From an uncultured Rhizobiaceae group bacterium (GTDB lineage Bacteria; Pseudomonadota; Alphaproteobacteria; Rhizobiales; Rhizobiaceae), in the NCBI GenBank assembly GCA_937923355.1, contig CALAIO010000064.1:1-15039 (forward strand): 15,039 bases of DNA, given 5' to 3'. Shown piece by piece: positions 14,274 to 15,039 of this stretch. Each line of letters opens with the position of its first letter. The first letter of the stretch is position 1. Both the position numbers and the translations under genes were made by a program. The notes beneath the pieces are model-generated. The model was not told where the DNA came from. It was given only the letters and a program-made list of their open reading frames with translations, and did no database searches.

Positions 14274-15039
14274 CTACGCCTTTTGTTGATCCAAAACTTC
14301 TTTGATTTCATCCAGTATAGCAGGATCATCAATCGTTGCAGGCATTTTCCATTCCATTCCGTCTGCAATTTTTTGCATGGTGGAACGGAGGATTTTGCCT
14401 GAGCGCGTTTTTGGCAAACGTTTCACAACCAGTGCCTGTTTAAAGGCTGCAACAGGGCCAATTTTTTCGCGCACAAGCTGGACGACTTCCTGCCTGATAT
14501 CATCTTGGTCGCGGTCGACGCCTGCATTAAGCACCAAGAAGCCACATGGGCTTTGCCCCTTCATGTCATCGGCTATGCCAACAACAGCACATTCGGCAAC
14601 ATCCTTGTGCGCGGCGACAACTTCTTCCATGCCACCTGTCGATAGTCTGTGGCCTGCTACATTGATAATGTCGTCGGTTCTAGCCATGATGAAGAGGTAA
14701 CCATCTTCATCAATAAAGCCTGCATCGGCGGTTTGGTAATAACCTTTGAACTCTTCAAGGTAGGCGCTTTTGAAACGTTCTTCCGCATTCCACAAGGTTG
14801 GAAGACAACCTGGTGGCAGGGGCATTTTGACAACGATATTGCCTAGTTCGCCTGCGGGTAGCGGATTGCCTTCATCGTCCAGAACCTCCATGGCATAACC
14901 TGGCATGGGAACCGTTGGCGAACCATATTTAATCGGCAATTGGCCAAGCCCCATCGGATTGCCGGCGATCGTCCATCCGGTTTCAGTTTGCCACCAGTGG
15001 TCAATCACTGGAACGCCGAGCATGCGCTCCGCCCAATGG
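14274..15039 (-). CDS. prpE: Propionyl-CoA (acetyl-CoA) synthetase, C-terminal part, truncated by window end
   Basis: About 255 C-terminal residues are visible. The frame stays open through the window edge (HWAERMLGVPVIDHWW), so the N-terminal part is outside. The ANL-family motifs seen are IDHWWQTETGW (acyl/AMP site), GYYQTADAGFIDEDGYLFIMARTDD (A8 hinge region), INVAGHRLSTGGMEE, and TRSGKILRSTM with the catalytic lysine that is typically acetylated in this family. These enzymes convert a short-chain acid, ATP and CoA to acyl-CoA via an acyl-adenylate. The YYQTADAG and RLSTGGMEE wording is closer to propionyl-CoA synthetase (PrpE) than to Acs, but true specificity needs the rest of the protein. 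It ends in TAG, 5 bases before the SDR start. Confidence 0.85.
   Translation of the reverse strand, partial: HWAERMLGVPVIDHWWQTETGWTIAGNPMGLGQLPIKYGSPTVPMPGYAMEVLDDEGNPLPAGELGNIVVKMPLPPGCLPTLWNAEERFKSAYLEEFKGYYQTADAGFIDEDGYLFIMARTDDIINVAGHRLSTGGMEEVVAAHKDVAECAVVGIADDMKGQSPCGFLVLNAGVDRDQDDIRQEVVQLVREKIGPVAAFKQALVVKRLPKTRSGKILRSTMQKIADGMEWKMPATIDDPAILDEIKEVLDQQKA

Noticed and set aside
1..15039. CRISPR array, tRNA, transposon or toxin-antitoxin module
   Set aside because: No evenly spaced direct repeats, cloverleaf, transposase or paired toxin/antitoxin genes were found on either strand.

Overview
The window looks like chromosomal DNA from an alphaproteobacterium, most likely of the order Hyphomicrobiales (Rhizobiales). 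The evidence is the set of lineage-typical genes: an RcdA/DUF1465 protein, a DUF1192 protein, the DUF1013 cell-cycle regulator TrcR, a zinc-ligand-free ribosomal protein L31, and a ycjX/ycjF pair. The DNA is fairly AT-rich for that order, especially between genes. Genus and species cannot be read from the sequence. No tRNA, rRNA, CRISPR array, transposase or phage gene was seen, and both window edges cut through genes.

Layout. 1-2877 (+): the end of a coiled-coil/OmpA-like peptidoglycan-binding protein, a large FAD-dependent dehydrogenase and a small DUF2306 membrane protein, closely packed. 2929-3040: a perfect TATAAT element followed by a hairpin and a strong terminator, a possible small RNA. 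3047-5532 (-): a MarR-type regulator downstream of an MsbA-like ABC exporter. The 281-base gap between them is unusually rich in dyad symmetry: three adjoining palindromes and a separate three-stem structure. 5713-5934 (+): rpmE with its own terminator. 6105-8683 (+): ycjX and ycjF, overlapping by 4 bases. 8701-10546: rcdA (-), a DUF1192 gene (-) and trcR (+), forming a cell-cycle-linked neighbourhood. The gap between rcdA and the DUF1192 gene holds a perfect CtrA-type box (TTAA-N7-TTAA), a CCTCCC anti-Shine-Dalgarno stretch and a minus-strand terminator. 10827-12012 (+): an exported histidine-phosphatase-fold protein and a cysteine-rich protein of unknown function. 12213-13334 (+): a predicted outer-membrane beta-barrel protein. 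13483-15039 (-): propionyl/acetyl-CoA synthetase (truncated by the window end) followed after 5 bases by a short-chain dehydrogenase.

Most of the window is ordinary core genome. No complete new defence or metabolic system is visible. The unexplained signals lie in the intergenic regions: the palindrome array and three-way-junction structure around the MarR gene, and the CtrA-box/possible-sRNA region upstream of rcdA. All functional statements about these are inference from sequence pattern.
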